From: Aliiroseovarius crassostreae
GTDB taxonomy: Bacteria; Pseudomonadota; Alphaproteobacteria; Rhodobacterales; Rhodobacteraceae
Length of the DNA: 47,167 bases
Assembly (NCBI RefSeq): GCF_001307765.1
Contig: NZ_LKBA01000010.1
Span: forward strand, 1-47,167
Reading direction: 5' to 3'
In this document: positions 15,224 to 23,151 of the stretch, in pieces
Layout of the letters: each line of letters starts with the position of its first letter
Position numbering within the stretch: position 1 is the stretch's first letter
Translations under genes and position numbers: made by a program
Notes under the pieces: generated by a model
Databases searched by the model: none
What the model saw: only the letters and a program-made list of their open reading frames with translations
What the model was told of the DNA's origin: nothing

Positions 15224-15793
15224 TCAGATCAGTTTCACTTGTGTTCCGACAGGCGCGCGGTCGTAAACTTCTTCGATCTGCTCGTTAAAAAGGCCGATGC
15301 ACCCATTTGACGATCGGCGTCCGATTTTGCGTGTGTCTTGTGTTCCGTGGAAACGGTAGTATTGCCACGACAAATAAAGTGCGCGCGTTCCAAGAGGATT
15401 GCTGGGGTCGCCGCCCTTGATATACGCGGGCCACTCGGGGTTTCGCTCGCGCATGGATGGTGTTGGTGCCCACCCAGGGTTTTCCCGTTTTTCAACCACC
15501 TCGGTGTAACCACGTTTTGTCAGTTCATCCGTTAACGGCACGGAGGTCGGATAAACCCGCATTTCCCCGTCAGAGGTCCAGTGCTGCAGGACCTTGGTGG
15601 TCATGTCGGACAACAAAATGCCTTTTCCCAAGGTGTCGAAATGGTCCTTCCAATCATGCAGAACAAACGAAGAGATATTGCGAAGAACGCGTTCGGATCC
15701 CTGCGCGCGCAGCACTGCGGGGGTCGCCAGAAACGCCGACACACCCAAAAAGAGTTGCCGTCTGTCGATTTCGCTTTTTCGAGCTCTGCCCAC
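15224..15793 (-). CDS. L,D-transpeptidase (YkuD domain), exported
   Basis: Predicted to crosslink peptidoglycan or attach proteins to it, using a catalytic cysteine. The YkuD signature is clear: YRFHGTQ, then RRSSNGCIGL with the active Cys. A twin-arginine-like DRRQLFLG followed by a hydrophobic stretch suggests export. GTG 15793 is chosen because GGAGG sits six bases upstream; a TTG at 15811 is the other candidate. At 189 residues it is a normal single-domain length. It heads the minus-strand operon of cytochromes and copper oxidase, an odd partner whose reason is unclear. Confidence 0.85.
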   Translation of the reverse strand: MGRARKSEIDRRQLFLGVSAFLATPAVLRAQGSERVLRNISSFVLHDWKDHFDTLGKGILLSDMTTKVLQHWTSDGEMRVYPTSVPLTDELTKRGYTEVVEKRENPGWAPTPSMRERNPEWPAYIKGGDPSNPLGTRALYLSWQYYRFHGTQDTRKIGRRSSNGCIGLFNEQIEEVYDRAPVGTQVKLI

Positions 15794-15903
15794 GCCATGC
15801 CTCCAACTCAAGGTTTCATCCGGTCTGTTTCCGATTATTTGTCTACTGGAAGGACGTCCAATATCAACCCGACAAGGCGGTGATATTTGTATCGAAATGT
15901 ATC

Positions 15904-15935
15904 CTTGACCTTACCACATAAGAGGCCCGCAAATG
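15904..15935 (+). promoter_or_regulatory. Possible MerR/CueR-type promoter ahead of the small membrane protein
   Basis: TTGACC at 15904-15909 is followed by an imperfect dyad, CCTTACCACATAAGAGG (CTTA/TAAG). This is the layout of metal-responsive MerR-family promoters, where TTGACCTT leads a dyad in an over-long spacer. The -10 box is poor (CAAATG after 19 bases), so the call is tentative. Copper genes on both sides make CueR-like control plausible. Confidence 0.35.
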
Positions 15936-15972
15936 GGTGCGAGATCAATCTTGTGAGGCACATGAGGCACAG

Positions 15973-16275
15973 ATGAGCGAGAAAAAAATGACCGGGTCAG
16001 GCCATTCCAAATTAATGCACTATGGGATGATGGCATGTTGCGCCATTATGTTTTTGCCAATCGTCGGCTACTTGATTGCTGGCGGTACGATTGGTGGGCT
16101 GTGGGGCAACTCGATCGCGTTCCTTCCGCTTCTGCTTTGCGTCGGCGCACATTTCGTGATGCACAAAATGATGGGGAAATCCTGTCACGGGGCTTCAAAG
16201 AAAGAAGAGAGGACAAACGAAATTCCACCACTCACGGACCAACGGGTGGAAAATACGCAGCGCCAAGGCGTCTGA
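15973..16275 (+). CDS. Small DUF2933-like membrane protein
   Basis: A 100-residue protein with a His/Met-rich cytosolic start (MSEKKMTGSGHSKLMHYGMM) and two membrane helices (CCAIMFLPIVGYLIAGG and GNSIAFLPLLLCVGAHFVM). A MMGKSCHG metal-ligand-like turn precedes a polar tail. The pattern fits the DUF2933 group, small proteins often found in copper/silver resistance clusters. ATG 15973 is preferred to the upstream in-frame start at 15937, since homology begins there. It is divergent from the cytochrome/copper oxidase operon. Function unknown. Confidence 0.72.
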   Translation: MSEKKMTGSGHSKLMHYGMMACCAIMFLPIVGYLIAGGTIGGLWGNSIAFLPLLLCVGAHFVMHKMMGKSCHGASKKEERTNEIPPLTDQRVENTQRQGV

Positions 16276-16276
16276 T

Positions 16277-16531
16277 TTGATTAGGAGATGTCGCTACGTA
16301 TTGGTCGGTTTGCTGGGATTTGGGATCAGCGGTTGCTCCGCAAACCTTGCTCAATGCGTTAAACCGGATGGCATGGCGCTTTCTTCTAGGATTGCGGCAT
16401 TGACCATGCCGGAAGGATGCAGAATTGAAGGGGGCTCCGCTGGCTCTGTACAGCGTCTTGCCTGTGAAAACGGACGCCAAGGATATATCATCTCTGACGA
16501 TCTGGGTAGCATGTTAAAATCTTCCGAGTAA
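16277..16531 (+). CDS. Small putative lipoprotein
   Basis: An 84-residue product with a lipoprotein signal: positive start MIRRCRY, hydrophobic VLVGLLGFGI, and a lipobox-like GISGC. The mature part has three further Cys (QCVKPDG, EGCRIEG, LACENG), probably disulfide-bonded in the periplasm. The only suitable start is TTG 16277, just after the stop of the upstream gene, which suggests translational coupling. No family recognised. After its stop there is no strong gene until 17283. Confidence 0.6.
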   Translation: MIRRCRYVLVGLLGFGISGCSANLAQCVKPDGMALSSRIAALTMPEGCRIEGGSAGSVQRLACENGRQGYIISDDLGSMLKSSE

Positions 16532-16759
16532 CAGCTCGGGCAGCGGAATACTGCAAAATATGATCAGGTTCTCCACTCTCCAAAAAATGGTATTGCCCAT
16601 AGTGGTTGATTTTGGCCTCTTTGGTCAAAGCCCGATTGCAGCCTGGACCAACTCGGTGAACTGATGCGCAGCTGAATTTGAGGGGGCACGGCGACCGCCT
16701 GCAATACGGGCAGCGACCAGCGTGGCGCCTTTGGACAACCCGCGCGCGCCAAAAGATCA

Positions 16760-16957
16760 TCAGATCGCCTTTCCAGTTGCCGAATGGCTGCGATCATTGA
16801 CCTCTTCGGGTCGGTTCTGAAGGGTCATTTTCTCAGGAACCACAAGGCTGCGGGGTTTCTTGGCATAGCGCGGTTTGCGCTTGCGCCGCCGTTCCAGCGC
16901 GTAGCGCGCCAGGACACGACGCTCCACCAAGCTCAGCTTGGTAAAAGTACCGATCAT
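16760..16957 (-). CDS. Doubtful small basic hypothetical protein or gene remnant
   Basis: A 65-residue ORF starting MIGTFTKLSLVERRVLARYA with a strongly basic middle (LERRRKRKPRYAKKPR). Coding-like composition ends near residue 50, after which another frame (from ATG 16797, IRQLERRSDDLLARAG) looks more protein-like. That hints at a frameshifted gene. I recognise no family. The rest of 16532-17282 holds the half-copy of the dispersed repeat (16985-17035) and otherwise nothing I can assign. Confidence 0.3.
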   Translation of the reverse strand: MIGTFTKLSLVERRVLARYALERRRKRKPRYAKKPRSLVVPEKMTLQNRPEEVNDRSHSATGKAI

Positions 16958-16984
16958 CACATCCTACTGAATTCAAAGAGGGAT

Positions 16985-17035
16985 TAAAGCGTTTCGGGAT
17001 AAACATGTGTCTCAAGTTAATCTCGAAACGCTTTA
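16985..17035 (+). repeat. Dispersed palindromic repeat, half copy
   Basis: A 51-bp hairpin bounded by TAAAGCGTTTCG and CGAAACGCTTTA, with GGATAAACATGTGTCTCAAG between. It equals the right half of the 115-bp elements at 26202, 29971 and 40446, with its own complete TAAAGCG end. It sits upstream of the capsule genes in a gene-poor stretch. Confidence 0.85.
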
Positions 17036-17282
17036 GAGAATTTCCCAAATCCATATGTGCAATTCCCACAACCTTTCAAAGGTTGCACCTCGACCCTATG
17101 TGACGCCTTTGCAACAGACTTGGCAGCCGGGATCGCTGAAACGCGCCGATGCGACACAAATTCGCCAGCAGCCCAATCGTGGTGTTGCGTGGTGTTGGAA
17201 GTTCATAGATATTCGCACAAAAAGGGGCAGATGTTTTGCCCGGGGATCCGTCTGAGACGGGCAAGCGAAAGAGGTCAGGTCA

Positions 17283-18401
17283 GTGTCGCGAAACACATGT
17301 AAGGTGCTTCTGTGTTTGGTGCTATTGGGGCTGTCCGGCTGCGCCATCCCACGCGGGGCTGCATGGTCCTCCGAAATCCTTTCTGAAAACAGCAATGCCA
17401 CAAAGGACTATCAGGTTGTGCAGGTTGTCCGGGACAACGTTCCACAACTTGCAGATTGGCCCAAGCCTGCTGTTGAACGCCCCCTGAACTGGATCAGCAA
17501 CAACCGGGGATCTCAGGCCGATCTGGTGCGCGAGGGTGACGAAGTCAGCCTTGTTATCTGGGAAGGACAGGAAAATTCCCTTCTGGCCCCGGCCACCGCA
17601 AAACAGGCCGCCCTGCCCTCAATGCTCGTCTCCCCGACCGGGATAATTTTCATCCCCTATCTGGGGGACGTCAAAATTGCCAATCTGACCCCAGAGGCAG
17701 CGCGCCAAAAGATTCAAAAGGCAATGGAGAATATTGCTCCCTCGGCGCAGGTCCAGCTTTCGGTTGCAGCCGGACAACGCAATTCGGCGGCGCTGGTCGG
17801 CGGCGTATCGCGTCCCGGAAGCTATCCATTGCTCAATCGTGACTACTCGGTGCTGAACCTGCTTGCGGAAGGTGGTGGTGTGCTGCCCGATCTGCGCAAC
17901 CCGATCCTGCGCCTTCTGCGCCGCGGACGCGCCTATGAGGTCCGGGTGGATAAGCTGTTGTCAAACCCCGAGATGAACACCCCCCTTCTGGGTGGCGACA
18001 AGATTGTGGTGGAAGAAGACAAACGGTTCTTTACCGCACTGGGGTCAACCGGGCGCGAGGAGCTGGTTTATTTTGACCGTGATCAGATCACGGCGCTGGA
18101 AGCCTTGTCCATGATTGGCGGGTTGTCAGATACCCGCGCAAACCTCAACGCGGTGCTGGTGCTGCGCGACTACGCCCCCTCGGCGCTGCGCCAGAATGGA
18201 TTGGGACCCGAGAAAGAACAGGTTGTCTTTGCGTTTGACCTGACCTCGGCGGATGGGCTGTTTGCGGCACGCAAATTCCAGATCAGCCCGCAAGATACGG
18301 TGCTGGGGACCGAAACAATTGTGTCCTCCGCCCGCACCGTGCTGGGTGTGATTGGCGCAGCCGTCGGCATCGGCACCTCGGTTAACAACATCTCGAACTG
18401 A
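17283..18401 (+). CDS. Outer-membrane polysaccharide export lipoprotein (OPX, KpsD/Wza-like)
   Basis: Predicted periplasm/outer-membrane channel component for capsule export. It has a lipoprotein signal peptide with lipobox LGLSGC, then the polysaccharide export domain (LVREGDEVSLVIWEG, VSPTGIIFIPYLGDVKIANLTPEAARQKI) and SLBB-like repeats (ALVGGVSRPGSYPL, FTALGSTGREELVYF). At 372 residues it is a standard Wza/KpsD-like length. GTG 17283 has AGAGGTCAGG upstream. It leads the export set completed by the KpsE-, KpsT- and KpsM-like genes. I leave the symbol blank because Wza and KpsD types cannot be told apart with certainty here. Confidence 0.88.
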   Translation: MSRNTCKVLLCLVLLGLSGCAIPRGAAWSSEILSENSNATKDYQVVQVVRDNVPQLADWPKPAVERPLNWISNNRGSQADLVREGDEVSLVIWEGQENSLLAPATAKQAALPSMLVSPTGIIFIPYLGDVKIANLTPEAARQKIQKAMENIAPSAQVQLSVAAGQRNSAALVGGVSRPGSYPLLNRDYSVLNLLAEGGGVLPDLRNPILRLLRRGRAYEVRVDKLLSNPEMNTPLLGGDKIVVEEDKRFFTALGSTGREELVYFDRDQITALEALSMIGGLSDTRANLNAVLVLRDYAPSALRQNGLGPEKEQVVFAFDLTSADGLFAARKFQISPQDTVLGTETIVSSARTVLGVIGAAVGIGTSVNNISN

Positions 18402-18441
18402 TGAAAAAGGTTGAACTCAGACCCCGATGAAATTCACCCGG

Positions 18442-18453
18442 TTGCCCGGGCAA
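18442..18453. other. Perfect 12-bp palindrome between two capsule export genes
   Basis: TTGCCCGGGCAA, followed by TCCTTTC. It could form a short hairpin and attenuate transcription between the OPX gene and the KpsE-like gene, but it lacks a proper U-tract. The rest of 18402-18596 is non-coding; TTGATT near 18487 could begin a secondary promoter. Confidence 0.3.
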
Positions 18454-18596
18454 TCCTTTCGACACGGGCAAAACGCCGATCCATGAATTGATTTTGCGCG
18501 TGAGGTGTAGAAATAATATGAGCTGAGCAAACCGGCCCCTGTTCTCTCACCACATGGTGCATTCGGGTTCGAGACAAATTTATGAAGGTAAGCGTA

Positions 18597-19730
18597 ATGA
18601 ACGATGTCGCGAACATTGCTGGTCCCGCCCGGATGAAACCCCGCCATTATCGGCTGATGCAGTCCTTCGCAATCGTCGTGATTGCGCCGATCATTCTGGC
18701 GGCAATCTATCTGTGGGGCTTTGCAAAAGACCAATATGTTTCAAGCATGTCTTTCTCGGTGCGCACCGAAAGCCTGCAATCCGCAGCGGACCTTCTCGGT
18801 GGGCTGTCTTCGATCACGGGCAGCAGCAGCAGTGATGTTGACATCCTGACCCAGTTCATCGCCAGCGGCGACCTGATCCAGCTCGTAAACTCCGAAATTG
18901 ATCTGGCCGCGGTATTCTCGGCCGAATGGCCAATGGATTTCGTGTTTGCCTATGATCCATCCGGTGAGTTTGAGGACCTGCAGGATTACTGGCAAAACAA
19001 TGTCACCACACAATCGGAAAATGGCATCGTCACCCTGACCGTGCGCAGCTATGATCCGCAAACCACGTTGCAGATCACCGAACGGATCTACAGCAACAGC
19101 CGCGATCTGATCAATCGCCTGTCCGAAGAGGCAAGACTGGACGCCACCCGCTTCAGCCGCGACGAGCTTCAGGCCGCAGAGGAGCGTTTGGGGGCTGCCC
19201 GCGAAGCCATGACCAGCTTTCGCCTGAGCGCGCAGATCGTTGACCCCAATGCGACACTTCAGGCCCAGATGGGGATCCTTGCGCAATTGCAGACCCAACA
19301 GGCCGAAGCCCTTATTCAAAAAGACCTGCTCAGCCAGACCGTCAGGGAACATGATCCACGGATGGAGGAGCTGAACCGCAAAATCTCGGCCCTGCAACTG
19401 CAGATTGATATTGAGCAGAAAAAGTTTGGACGCGGTGGGGACGGGCCGGGAGGCGAAGATTATGCAACGCTGTTTTCCCGCTACGAACGGCTGGTATCTG
19501 ATCTGACCTTTGCCGAGGAAGCATATCGCACCGCCCAGCTGACCTATCAGTCGGCCCTGTCAGAAGCCAAACGCAAGGCCAGCTATCTGGTGGCGCATGT
19601 CAAACCGACGCTGGCTGAGAAAAGCCTCTATCCGAAGCGCCCGACGACGCTGGTCGTGATCTCTCTGTTCATGACCCTTCTGTGGTCGATCGGCCTGTTG
19701 ATTTTCTACAGCATCCGGGATCGGCGCTGA
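18597..19730 (+). CDS. kpsE: Capsule export inner-membrane protein (KpsE/CtrB-like, Wzz family)
   Basis: A polysaccharide co-polymerase of the group 2 capsule exporters, bridging the inner-membrane ABC transporter and the OPX channel. Two membrane helices lie at the ends (AIVVIAPIILAAIYLWGF and TTLVVISLFMTLLWSIGLLI). A large periplasmic coiled-coil domain lies between, with heptad-rich stretches around EELNRKISALQLQIDIEQKK. The conserved C-terminal motif KPTLAEKSLYPKRPT is present. I prefer ATG 18597 since AAGG sits eight bases before it; ATG 18582 is also possible. It ends four bases before the ATPase gene. Confidence 0.88.
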   Translation: MNDVANIAGPARMKPRHYRLMQSFAIVVIAPIILAAIYLWGFAKDQYVSSMSFSVRTESLQSAADLLGGLSSITGSSSSDVDILTQFIASGDLIQLVNSEIDLAAVFSAEWPMDFVFAYDPSGEFEDLQDYWQNNVTTQSENGIVTLTVRSYDPQTTLQITERIYSNSRDLINRLSEEARLDATRFSRDELQAAEERLGAAREAMTSFRLSAQIVDPNATLQAQMGILAQLQTQQAEALIQKDLLSQTVREHDPRMEELNRKISALQLQIDIEQKKFGRGGDGPGGEDYATLFSRYERLVSDLTFAEEAYRTAQLTYQSALSEAKRKASYLVAHVKPTLAEKSLYPKRPTTLVVISLFMTLLWSIGLLIFYSIRDRR

Positions 19731-19733
19731 ACC

Positions 19734-20387
19734 ATGATCGTCTGCGAAAATCTGTGGAAAGTCTATCGGACGCAGGGAGAGGAAAAGGTTGTCGCCCGCG
19801 ACATCAATGCCGTGTTTCCCACCGGCATCGCCGTGGCCCTTCTGGGGCGAAACGGCGCGGGCAAGTCCACATTGATGCGGTTGATTGCAGGCAATCAGAA
19901 GCCCACCAGCGGGCGGATCTGGAGTGACGGAACCATTTCCTGGCCGGTGGGGTTTGCAGGATCGTTCCATGGCGAGTTAACCGGGGCACAGAATGTACGA
20001 TTTGTCGCCCGGATCTACGGTATCGACACCGACATGCTGAATGATTTCGTCGAGGATTTTGCCGAGCTGGGTCCGCATTTCCACTATCCCTTCCGCACCT
20101 ATTCCTCGGGAATGCGGTCGCGGCTGGCCTTTGGTGTGTCGATGGGCATCCGGTTTGACACCTATCTCGTCGACGAGGTGACCAGCGTCGGGGACGAACA
20201 GTTCCGCCGCAAGGCAAGCGCCCTGTTCAAGCGTCGGATCGGCGCATCCGGCGCTATCGTGGTGTCGCATTCCATGGCTGTCATCCGTGATTTATGCAGC
20301 AAGGCGGCCGTGCTCGAAAACGGGCGCCTGACAATGTATGACGATGTGGAACAGGGGATTGCGCATCACATGGAGAACATGAAGTGA
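19734..20387 (+). CDS. kpsT: Capsule export ABC transporter ATPase (KpsT-like)
   Basis: The ATP-binding subunit that powers polysaccharide export. Walker A is GRNGAGKST, the signature is YSSGMRSRLAFG, and Walker B is YLVDEVTSVGD followed by the switch His in VVSHSM. At 217 residues it matches KpsT/CtrD length and lacks the C-terminal sugar-binding extension of Wzt. It overlaps the permease gene by four bases (GTGA), which supports an operon. Confidence 0.92.
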   Translation: MIVCENLWKVYRTQGEEKVVARDINAVFPTGIAVALLGRNGAGKSTLMRLIAGNQKPTSGRIWSDGTISWPVGFAGSFHGELTGAQNVRFVARIYGIDTDMLNDFVEDFAELGPHFHYPFRTYSSGMRSRLAFGVSMGIRFDTYLVDEVTSVGDEQFRRKASALFKRRIGASGAIVVSHSMAVIRDLCSKAAVLENGRLTMYDDVEQGIAHHMENMK

Positions 20388-21205
20388 CCAGTGAAACGCC
20401 CAGCCAGGACATTTTGGAACGCGATACCATGCGCGCCCGGAAATTTCGCACCTTCAGGACGGTGTTTGCCCTGATGATGCGCGAGATGTCGACCACATAT
20501 GGCCGGTCGCCGGGCGGTTATGCCTGGGCCATCCTTGAACCGGTTCTGGCGCTGTCTGCCCTGTCGATCATCTTTTCCCTCGTGATCCGCACCCCTCCGC
20601 TTGGGGACAGTTTCCCGCTATTCTATGCCACCGGCTATCTGCCTTTCATGCTGTTCAATGACGTGGCCAACAAGACCGCCACATCGCTGAATTATTCCCG
20701 GCCATTGCTGCGCTATCCGGCGGTGACCTTCCTTGACGCTCTGATGGCGCGCGCGCTGCTGCACCTGCTGACCCATATCCTTGTGGGTTACATCGTGTTT
20801 TTCGGCATGGTCCTCTTTCTCGACCTGAAGCTGCACCCGGATTACACACAAATCGCCCTTGCCTATCTGGTCGGCGGGGTGCTGGGTTTTGGCGTCGGCT
20901 GTTTCAACTGCTACGTGATGATGAGCTTTCCGGTATGGGAACGGGTCTGGCAGATCCTCACCCGACCGCTGATCTTTGTCTCGGGCCTGTTTTTGCCATT
21001 TGAAGCAATGCCGCGGATTGCGCAGGAGATCTTGTGGTGGAACCCGCTGATGCATGTGGTGGGGTTTCTTCGCAAAGGGATCTATGCCCCGCTTTACGAG
21101 GGCGCCTATCTGTCCTTTACTTTCCCCGTGCTCACCGGGTTGACCCTCATGAGCCTCGGGCTGCTGCTTCTTTACCGCAATCACCAGCGCCTGCTGGAAA
21201 ACTGA
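20384..21205 (+). CDS. kpsM: Capsule export ABC transporter permease (KpsM-like)
   Basis: An ABC-2-type integral membrane subunit with about six predicted helices (for example ALSALSIIFSLVI, HILVGYIVFFGMVLFL, GGVLGFGVGCFNCYVMM). It forms the inner-membrane channel with the ATPase encoded just upstream. The family motif near EPVLALSAL and the PLIFVSGLFLPFEAMP segment are present. GTG 20384 overlaps the ATPase stop. At 273 residues the length is normal. It is the last gene of the plus-strand export group; a minus-strand glycosyltransferase converges on it. Confidence 0.92.
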   Translation: MTSETPSQDILERDTMRARKFRTFRTVFALMMREMSTTYGRSPGGYAWAILEPVLALSALSIIFSLVIRTPPLGDSFPLFYATGYLPFMLFNDVANKTATSLNYSRPLLRYPAVTFLDALMARALLHLLTHILVGYIVFFGMVLFLDLKLHPDYTQIALAYLVGGVLGFGVGCFNCYVMMSFPVWERVWQILTRPLIFVSGLFLPFEAMPRIAQEILWWNPLMHVVGFLRKGIYAPLYEGAYLSFTFPVLTGLTLMSLGLLLLYRNHQRLLEN

Positions 21206-21248
21206 CGCCCCTCCCCCGCTGGGCCCCGCACGAAAGGGTCGGCCAATC

Positions 21249-22202
21249 TCAGAGTTTGCGCGCGATGCAGGCAAGATAGAGGGCAGCGGTGCCTTTCCAG
21301 GTCTGGCGTGCCGCACCTGATTTCCAAAGCGCCCGCAGCCGATGCAACACGCCCCCGTTGCGCGCTTCGCCGTATTGGAAAAGCGCCTCTCTGGCCTCTG
21401 GTGTCAACCGATGGGAAGAGGCGGTAAGGGCCTTGATATTCGTGTCATTCCATTGCGCAAACTGGCGCCCGGCAACAAAGGCAAGGCGATAGAGCTTGCC
21501 ACGAACGGAACTGTTTGCCCCGATCACATTTCCCCCGTGCTGGCGATAGTAAAGCAGATGGGATTGCTCTCGGATCACCTTGCCTCCGCACCCGGAAATC
21601 ACCTGATACGCCCACCAGTCATGCACAACAATCGTGTCCACATCCTCAGCCGCCGCCCGCAAAAGCGCCGTGGCCGCACCGTTCAGCATCATCGTATTTC
21701 CGCCGCCGATGGATTGCACCAACGCATTCCCGAAACTCGGCGCGCGCCGCAGGGCGGGTGATTTGACAGATTGCGTCAGGCTCTCATTGCTCACCAGGCT
21801 TCCCGCCGCATAAAGGACAGGCTGGTGCTGTGCCCCCTCCCGCGCAAGGACCGCCTGCGCGCGGGCAATTTTTTCCGGCAACCAGACATCATCCTGATCG
21901 GAGAACATGAGAAATCCCGTGCCTTCAGGGACATGGCGGATAAGCGACAGAAAATTCTGTGCACAACCTTTTTGTGGGCCGGGCAATAGGGTGACCTCAT
22001 GCCTGCCAGACACCTGCGCTTTGAACCCGGTCAGGATTTCCAATGTATCGTCAGACGATCCGTCATCTGACACCAGAAGATCCCATTGGTCATTTGTTTG
22101 TGCCAGGAAACTGTCCAGCTGCGCACGCAGATACTGACCCCCATTATAGGTGGCCAGCAGAATAAGCGTTCTTTTTGGGTGCTCGCTCACATCACACCTC
22201 AT
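21249..22202 (-). CDS. Glycosyltransferase family 2 (rhamnosyltransferase-like)
   Basis: A GT-A enzyme predicted to add a sugar to the surface polysaccharide from a nucleotide sugar. The N-terminus LILLATYNGGQYLRAQLDS and the nucleotide-binding VSDDGSSDDTLEIL are typical, as is the metal-binding SDQDDVW (DXD-like). The pattern resembles rhamnosyltransferases of the WsaF/RfbF group, and the rml genes stand nearby. ATG 22202 is used; GTG 22190 with GAGG upstream is an alternative. It is encoded opposite to its neighbours. About 317 residues. Confidence 0.85.
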   Translation of the reverse strand: MRCDVSEHPKRTLILLATYNGGQYLRAQLDSFLAQTNDQWDLLVSDDGSSDDTLEILTGFKAQVSGRHEVTLLPGPQKGCAQNFLSLIRHVPEGTGFLMFSDQDDVWLPEKIARAQAVLAREGAQHQPVLYAAGSLVSNESLTQSVKSPALRRAPSFGNALVQSIGGGNTMMLNGAATALLRAAAEDVDTIVVHDWWAYQVISGCGGKVIREQSHLLYYRQHGGNVIGANSSVRGKLYRLAFVAGRQFAQWNDTNIKALTASSHRLTPEAREALFQYGEARNGGVLHRLRALWKSGAARQTWKGTAALYLACIARKL

Positions 22203-22238
22203 CACGATAACGCATCAGACAATCACTCACCTCACCGA

Positions 22239-22276
22239 CCAAGAAAACGGGCCAAGAAAACGGGCCAAGAAAACGG
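22239..22276 (+). repeat. Three tandem 13-bp repeats, in the gap between glycosyltransferase and rmlC
   Basis: CCAAGAAAACGGG occurs at 22239, 22252 and 22265, the last copy lacking one G, and decays into GAGCAAACGG. The surrounding gap 22203-22584 must hold the divergent promoters for the glycosyltransferase and the rml operon. The repeat could be a protein-binding site or replication slippage. Nothing else in the gap is convincing. Confidence 0.7.
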
Positions 22277-22584
22277 CCGAGCAAACGGATCAGGCAACGG
22301 ACTGAGCAAGTGGGACAAAAATTCCGCGAGCTCAGGTTTTCCACACATATGCCCCGGCTTACAGCAAGCTCCCCCTGGCCTCAAGCAATCCTCAAACCCA
22401 TCCGCCACACCCTACCTGTCAGGGCCGATCAGAACAGATCAAGCGCCCCGGCAAAATCCCCGAAATGCAGTGAGCGCAGGTCCCCCACCCGCAGGCCGGG
22501 CAGGGAAAATGAGGATGACATGTTTCGACCAGTTTGGTAGGCACCAGCAAGACCATTTTGTTTGAGTGAGTAGAGGAGCAGAGT

Positions 22585-23151
22585 TTGGAAATCGCAAAGA
22601 CCGCGCTGAATGGCGTGCTTGTCCTTACCCCTCCACGATTTGGCGATAACCGTGGCTTTTTTTCCGAAAGCTGGAACAAGAAAGCCCTGAAAGCGGCCGG
22701 GGTCAACCTGCCAGACTTCGTGCAGGACAACCACTCGCTCTCAACCACTGTCGGCACCATCCGGGGGCTGCATTTCCAATCCCCTCCTCACGCTCAGGGA
22801 AAACTGGTGCGCTGCGGTCGCGGGCGGTTTTTCGATGTGGCGGTGGATATTCGAAAAGGCAGCCCGACCTATGGGAAATGGGCCGGTCAGGAGCTGAGTT
22901 TCGAAAACGGACGTCAATTATGGATCCCCGAGGGGTTCCTGCATGGGTTCATGACCCTCGAGCCCGAGACCGAGATCATCTATAAATGCACCGATCACTA
23001 CGCGCCCGAATGCGATGGCGCGGTGCGATGGGACAGCTGCGGCATCGACTGGCCTCTGACAGGGATCACCCCCGTCCTTTCCGAAAAAGACGAAACCGCC
23101 CCTTCACTGGATAAGTTTGACAGCCCTTTCACCTATGAAGGAGATGCGTGA
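22585..23151 (+). CDS. rmlC: dTDP-4-dehydrorhamnose 3,5-epimerase
   Basis: Catalyses the third step of dTDP-L-rhamnose synthesis. The cupin fold is marked by [44 protein letters not shown] and [13 protein letters not shown], which include the catalytic His region and substrate-binding residues. At 188 residues the length is right. TTG 22585 follows TAGAGGAGCAGAG, a good ribosome site. First gene of rmlCBDA; its stop overlaps the rmlB start (TGATG). Confidence 0.93.
   Translation: MEIAKTALNGVLVLTPPRFGDNRGFFSESWNKKALKAAGVNLPDFVQDNHSLSTTVGTIRGLHFQSPPHAQGKLVRCGRGRFFDVAVDIRKGSPTYGKWAGQELSFENGRQLWIPEGFLHGFMTLEPETEIIYKCTDHYAPECDGAVRWDSCGIDWPLTGITPVLSEKDETAPSLDKFDSPFTYEGDA

Noticed and set aside
16488-16760. 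Minus-strand frame overlapping the stop of the small basic ORF (TGATG)
   Set aside because: Arg/Cys-rich low-quality text in a region where another frame also looks coding. Likely noise from a decayed gene.
16985-17035. Hairpin considered as a transcription terminator
   Set aside because: It is long and lacks a T-tract. The same sequence recurs elsewhere in the window, so it is a dispersed repeat.
22432-22521. 30-residue minus-strand frame MSSSFSLPGLRVGDLRSLHF in the rmlC upstream gap
   Set aside because: Looks protein-like but is very short, has no ribosome site and no match I recognise. Could be a decayed gene end.
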